Origin: Lysobacteraceae bacterium
Lineage (GTDB): Bacteria; Pseudomonadota; Gammaproteobacteria; Xanthomonadales; Xanthomonadaceae
Reading direction: 5' to 3'
Length of the DNA stretch: 9,785 nucleotides
Assembly: GCA_004173415.1 (NCBI GenBank)
Contig: SEHC01000039.1
Span: forward strand, 1 to 9,785
Shown: one piece after another, positions 6,419-9,785 of the stretch
Layout of the letters: every line of letters starts with the position of its first letter
How positions within the stretch are numbered: position 1 is the first letter of the stretch
The notes under the pieces: generated by a model
What the model saw: only the letters and a program-made list of their open reading frames with translations
What the model was told of the DNA's origin: nothing
The model's database searches: none
Made by a program: the position numbers and the translations under genes

Positions 6419-7861
6419 TCAGCCTTTCCTGGTGGCCGGCGCCGAAGCCAGGGCCTTGCCCGCCGGGGCCGGAGCCGGTTCCACGTCGGCGTAGATGATG
6501 TTCTCCACCGTGCGGATGCGGGCCAGGGCGTTGGCGGTATAGGTGCGATAGGAAGCCAGCTGGGCGCCAGCCAGCGGTTCCGGCGGCGGCATGGTGATGG
6601 AAAGCGGGTTGCGGTGCGCGCCGTTGACCCGGAATTCGTAATGCAGGTGGGGTCCGGTCGACATGCCGGTGGAACCGACGTAGCCGATCACCGTGCCCTG
6701 GGCGACGGCTTGGCCCTTGCGCAGCTTGGCCGTGCGCGACATGTGTCCGTACAGGGTGGTGTAGCCGCGGCCATGGTTGAGGACCACGGTGTTGCCGTAG
6801 CCGCGCTGCCAGCCGGCGAATTCCACCCGGGAATCGCCGGCGGCCATGATCGGCGTGCCGGTCGAGGCGGCATAGTCCACGCCCTTGTGCATGCGCATGT
6901 TGCCCAGCACCGGGTGCTTGCGCGCGCCGAAGCGCGAACTCAGGCGCGCGTAGGGGATCGGCATGCGGATGAAGGTCTTCTTCAGCGGCCGGCCTTCGGC
7001 GGTGAAGTACTCCGGCTTGCTGCCGGTTCGCGCGAAACGGAAGCCCGAGTGCAGCTTGCCATCCACGTTGAAGGTCGCCGCCAGCACCGGGCTGGTGCTG
7101 ACCAGTTCGCCCTCGCGCCAGGTCTGCTCGACCACCACGCTGAAGCGGTCGTCCGCGTCGAGGTCCGAATCGAAGTCGATGTCGTATTTGAAGATCTCGT
7201 CGGTCAGCGAGTTGATGTTGGCCGAAGTCAGTCCGGCCTTGCGCGCGGAGCGATTGAGCGAACGCCCCACCTTGCCGCTGAGCACCACCGTGCGGGTGGT
7301 GGTTTCCCGGGCGAGCACCTTCTCGGTGATCTTGTCGCCGGCGAGCGACAGCTCCACCCGGTGGCCGGCGTCGCGCTCGTAGCGCAGGGTGCGCAGCTCG
7401 CCGCTTACCGGCAGGTCGAAGGCCAGTTCGGTACCGGGCTTGAGCCGGGTGAGGGTCGCTTTGGCATCCTTGTGCTTGAGGATGCGCTGCAGGGTCCCGG
7501 CCGGGATGCCCAGCTCCTTGAAGACCGAGCCGAGGGTCTGTCCCGATTTGATCCTCACCACCTGCCAGCTGTCGCCGGCCAGTCCCTGCTGGCGCTCCAG
7601 CGACAGTTGCGGCAGCGCCAGCGGCAACACGGCGTGGGGTTCGGAAACCGGGGCCTGCATGACGGTGGAGAAGCCCGGCACGATGGTCGCGACCATGATG
7701 CCGATGGCGGTGAACAGGCTGGCGTGGATCCATTGGCGCCGGTTCCACCTTCTTGCCGAAAGATGCTGACCGACTTGATGATGCAGCGCCGAATCGCGAA
7801 GGATCAGCAGCCGTTCCTTGAAATGTTGCTTGCGGCCGGGGCCGTCACCGTGAAGATGCAT
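6419..7861 (-). CDS. M23 (LytM-domain) murein endopeptidase, MepM/OapA-like
   Basis: A 480-residue inner-membrane-anchored zinc peptidase expected to cleave peptide cross-links in peptidoglycan in the periplasm. The order is: a basic cytoplasmic N-terminus, one membrane segment at about 46-64 (HASLFTAIGIMVATIVPGF), a LysM/OapA-like region at about 98-150 starting WQVVRIKSGQTL, a central beta-rich domain, and a C-terminal M23 domain. The zinc site is intact: H325-x3-D329 in HKGVDYA and H405-x-H407 in PHLHYEF, so this is a predicted active enzyme rather than an EnvC/NlpD-type activator. The architecture matches E. coli MepM. I chose the ATG at 7861; an in-frame TTG at 7885 would add eight residues but neither has a strong ribosome site. 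A good promoter lies about 40 bases upstream. anmK follows in the same direction. Its exact bond specificity cannot be told from sequence. Confidence 0.92.
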   Translation of the reverse strand: MHLHGDGPGRKQHFKERLLILRDSALHHQVGQHLSARRWNRRQWIHASLFTAIGIMVATIVPGFSTVMQAPVSEPHAVLPLALPQLSLERQQGLAGDSWQVVRIKSGQTLGSVFKELGIPAGTLQRILKHKDAKATLTRLKPGTELAFDLPVSGELRTLRYERDAGHRVELSLAGDKITEKVLARETTTRTVVLSGKVGRSLNRSARKAGLTSANINSLTDEIFKYDIDFDSDLDADDRFSVVVEQTWREGELVSTSPVLAATFNVDGKLHSGFRFARTGSKPEYFTAEGRPLKKTFIRMPIPYARLSSRFGARKHPVLGNMRMHKGVDYAASTGTPIMAAGDSRVEFAGWQRGYGNTVVLNHGRGYTTLYGHMSRTAKLRKGQAVAQGTVIGYVGSTGMSTGPHLHYEFRVNGAHRNPLSITMPPPEPLAGAQLASYRTYTANALARIRTVENIIYADVEPAPAPAGKALASAPATRKG

Positions 7862-7906
7862 TCTGGATATCGCCCCCGGGCCCAAGACGGCGAGCCCAAT
7901 CGGGGT

Positions 7907-7935
7907 ACCATAATCACGCGAACAGTCTGCGTCAA
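7907..7935 (-). promoter_or_regulatory. Sigma-70-type promoter of the M23 peptidase-anmK transcript
   Basis: On the minus strand TTGACG (7935-7930, 5 of 6 to TTGACA) and TATGGT (7912-7907, 4 of 6 to TATAAT) are separated by exactly 17 bases. Transcription would start near base 7900, about 40 bases before the ATG at 7861. This is the best-matching conventional promoter in the window. Confidence 0.7.
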
Positions 7936-7958
7936 ACCATTGAGTCGATTGGTTTTTT
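7934..7958 (+). other. Hairpin with T-run in the divergent peptidase/tyrS spacer
   Basis: AAACCA (7934-7939) and TGGTTT (7950-7955) form a 6-bp inverted repeat around a 10-base loop, followed on the plus strand by more T residues to 7958. It overlaps the -35 end of the minus-strand promoter, within an unusually A/T-rich stretch (about 7930-8010). It could be an operator for divergent control or, if transcribed toward tyrS, a weak attenuator. The stem is too weak in GC for a strong terminator. I see no convincing tyrS promoter in this spacer. Confidence 0.3.
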
Positions 7959-8014
7959 GGACTGTCGTCACGATTAACCGTGTTTTAACTTGGTGTTTAT
8001 CTTTGTCATTGCCT

Positions 8015-8018
8015 GGGA
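8015..8018 (+). promoter_or_regulatory. Weak Shine-Dalgarno site deciding the tyrS start
   Basis: GGGA lies 7 bases before the TTG at 8026. It supports TTG 8026 as the start rather than the in-frame TTG at 7990 or GTG at 7993, which would add a hydrophobic stretch (FIFVIAWDPT) absent from TyrS proteins as I recall them. Confidence 0.45.
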
Positions 8019-8025
8019 CCCGACC

Positions 8026-9234
<1,209 letters not shown>

Positions 9235-9436
9235 GGGCGTCGTCTGCAGTCCAATGTGAGCCTGAGGCGGCCCTGGCATCCCGGGGCGGGAAGTCCCGTT
9301 GCGGCGTGTGGTGGTTGGGGCCTGCACAGGCAAGGTCCCCAGGGTTGGAAAGGTCCTTGAGGTTGAGAGGGCACCCGCAATGGGTGGGCCGGCGGCCGAT
9401 AGTCCCGCATGACCCAGCGGTTCTGCCCGGCTCAAT

Positions 9437-9474
9437 GACCTTATATATGCATGCGCCAATAAACCGGCGTGGTC
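9437..9474. other. Nested inverted repeat around a TTATATAT patch
   Basis: GACC (9437-9440) can pair with GGTC (9471-9474), enclosing GCGCC (9453-9457) and GGCGT (9466-9470, one G-T pair) around the loop AATAAACC. The run TTATATATGCATGC is strikingly A/T-rich for this genome. The structure lies directly before the 9479-9528 pairing. Confidence 0.3.
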
Positions 9475-9478
9475 GAAG

Positions 9479-9528
9479 TCCTTGGGGCAATGCAGGCGTG
9501 GTCCGCCGAAAAAGACGGTCTCCAAGGA
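9479..9528. other. Seven-base perfect inverted repeat, possible structured RNA
   Basis: TCCTTGG (9479-9485) is matched by CCAAGGA (9522-9528) with 36 bases between, including a small CCG/CGG stem around AAAAAGA. An alternative local hairpin, CTCCA-AGGA-TGGAG (9520-9533), would compete with it. This is plausible as an RNA fold but too short to prove function. Confidence 0.3.
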
Positions 9529-9676
9529 TGGAGTGAAGAGGGGCGAGAGCCAGTCTCTCTCCCTGGAACCGCGTTGAGCAGTGTTTCCTGCGTCCGTTCT
9601 CCTTTGGCGCGCCCGGTCTTCGGCCCGTTGCAAACGCGGAAAGCCTTGCCCTGTCTCAACGCGCGCGATGAGCACG

Positions 9677-9734
9677 AAATTATTTCAATTTGCCCCTTCC
9701 CAAACCGGTTTTTGCCGCCCATAATTCGCCCCCC
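9677..9734 (+). promoter_or_regulatory. rRNA-type promoter: UP-like tract, -35, -10 and GC-rich discriminator
   Basis: The -10 is CATAAT (9720-9725, 5 of 6). Seventeen bases upstream lies TTCCCA (9697-9702, 4 of 6 to TTGACA). Immediately before it, AAATTATTTCAATTT (9677-9691) falls at about -56 to -42, where UP elements bind the RNA polymerase alpha subunit. The -10 is followed by TCGCCCCCC (9726-9734), a GC-rich discriminator of the sort that makes promoters sensitive to ppGpp and DksA. This combination is characteristic of ribosomal RNA or tRNA promoters. The plus-strand direction and the tyrS position suggest a 16S rRNA gene beyond base 9785, but no rRNA sequence is inside the window. Confidence 0.68.
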
Positions 9735-9785
9735 TCGCAGCGGTAACGGCGGCTCCGGCCTCCGAAACAGCAGCAAAGGCGGAAC

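Larger units (their letters stand above)
9235..9676 (+). other. Non-coding spacer between tyrS and the rRNA-type promoter, with several inverted repeats
   Basis: I see no credible protein gene here. Frames open on either strand encode arginine- and proline-rich low-complexity sequence without ribosome sites. Inverted repeats are present. TCCCG/CGGGA at 9279-9291 is followed by a second TCCCG at 9294-9298, which may be a weak tyrS terminator. GGGG/CCCC at 9317-9340 encloses GCCT/AGGC. GCACCC/GGGTGG lies around 9371-9388. The A/T-rich patch TTATATAT (9441-9448) sits inside a nested hairpin (9437-9474), and a longer pairing spans 9479-9528. No clear T-run terminator was found. The region may be a leader with an additional rRNA promoter or a small RNA, but neither is demonstrated. 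Confidence 0.45.

Noticed and set aside
7862..7885. TTG at 7885 as the start of the M23 peptidase
   Set aside because: It adds only eight unremarkable residues and leaves a very short leader after the predicted transcript start; ATG at 7861 is simpler.
9279..9298. TCCCG/CGGGA hairpin as the tyrS terminator
   Set aside because: Stems are only 4-5 bp and only two T residues follow, so it is noted in the spacer entry and not called as a terminator.
9441..9448. TTATATAT as a -10 element of a second promoter
   Set aside because: No acceptable -35 lies 16-18 bases away on either strand; kept only as an A/T-rich patch.
9306..9536. A 76-codon plus-strand frame after tyrS
   Set aside because: Arg/Pro-rich, no Shine-Dalgarno, no motif; better explained as non-coding spacer.
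9441..9776. A 111-codon minus-strand frame across the spacer and rRNA-type promoter
   Set aside because: It would be transcribed through the promoter in the wrong direction, starts within the predicted rRNA leader, has no ribosome site and shows no recognisable domain.

Overview
The window is GC-rich housekeeping DNA from a gammaproteobacterium. It most likely belongs to the Xanthomonadaceae/Lysobacteraceae (Lysobacter, Luteimonas, Pseudoxanthomonas or a relative). The basis is protein similarity recalled from memory, the gene order (phosphohexomutase, DUF4124-like protein, pyrE, exonuclease III, ampG, anmK, M23 peptidase, tyrS), and a REP-like palindrome whose arm begins GTGGGAGCG. No search could be run, so the genus is left open.

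Layout. Bases 1-1269 (+) are the 3' part of an AlgC-type phosphomannomutase/phosphoglucomutase. It meets a minus-strand pair, pyrE (2707-2039) and a secreted DUF4124-like coiled-coil protein (2021-1326), tail to tail at a strong hairpin (1283-1313). A 119-bp divergent spacer separates pyrE from a plus-strand operon: exonuclease III (2827-3600), an AmpG muropeptide permease overlapping it by 4 bp (3597-4976), and a 75-residue protein that looks like a ribbon-helix-helix DNA-binding protein (4988-5215). This operon converges, with only 15 bp between stop codons, on a minus-strand pair: an M23 (MepM/OapA-like) peptidase (7861-6419) and anhydro-N-acetylmuramic acid kinase anmK (6340-5231). A REP-like palindrome fills the gap between these two. 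A divergent spacer with a good sigma-70 promoter for the peptidase separates it from tyrS (8026-9234, TTG start). The last 551 bp hold no convincing gene. They contain several inverted repeats and, at 9677-9734, a promoter with an A/T-rich UP-like tract, a CATAAT -10 and a GC-rich discriminator. That layout is typical of a stringently controlled ribosomal RNA operon, which I infer starts just past the window edge.

How the genes work together. Three neighbours serve cell-wall turnover: the M23 peptidase would open peptidoglycan cross-links, AmpG would import anhydro-muropeptides, and AnmK would phosphorylate anhydro-MurNAc for reuse. The rest are core metabolism (pyrimidine synthesis, sugar-phosphate interconversion, DNA repair, tyrosyl-tRNA charging). 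There is no sign of a phage, insertion sequence, CRISPR array or defence island. The points most worth a second look are the exonuclease at the locus where Pseudomonas has Crc, the palindrome abutting the anmK start codon, the small RHH-like protein, and the structured non-coding stretch before the inferred rRNA promoter.
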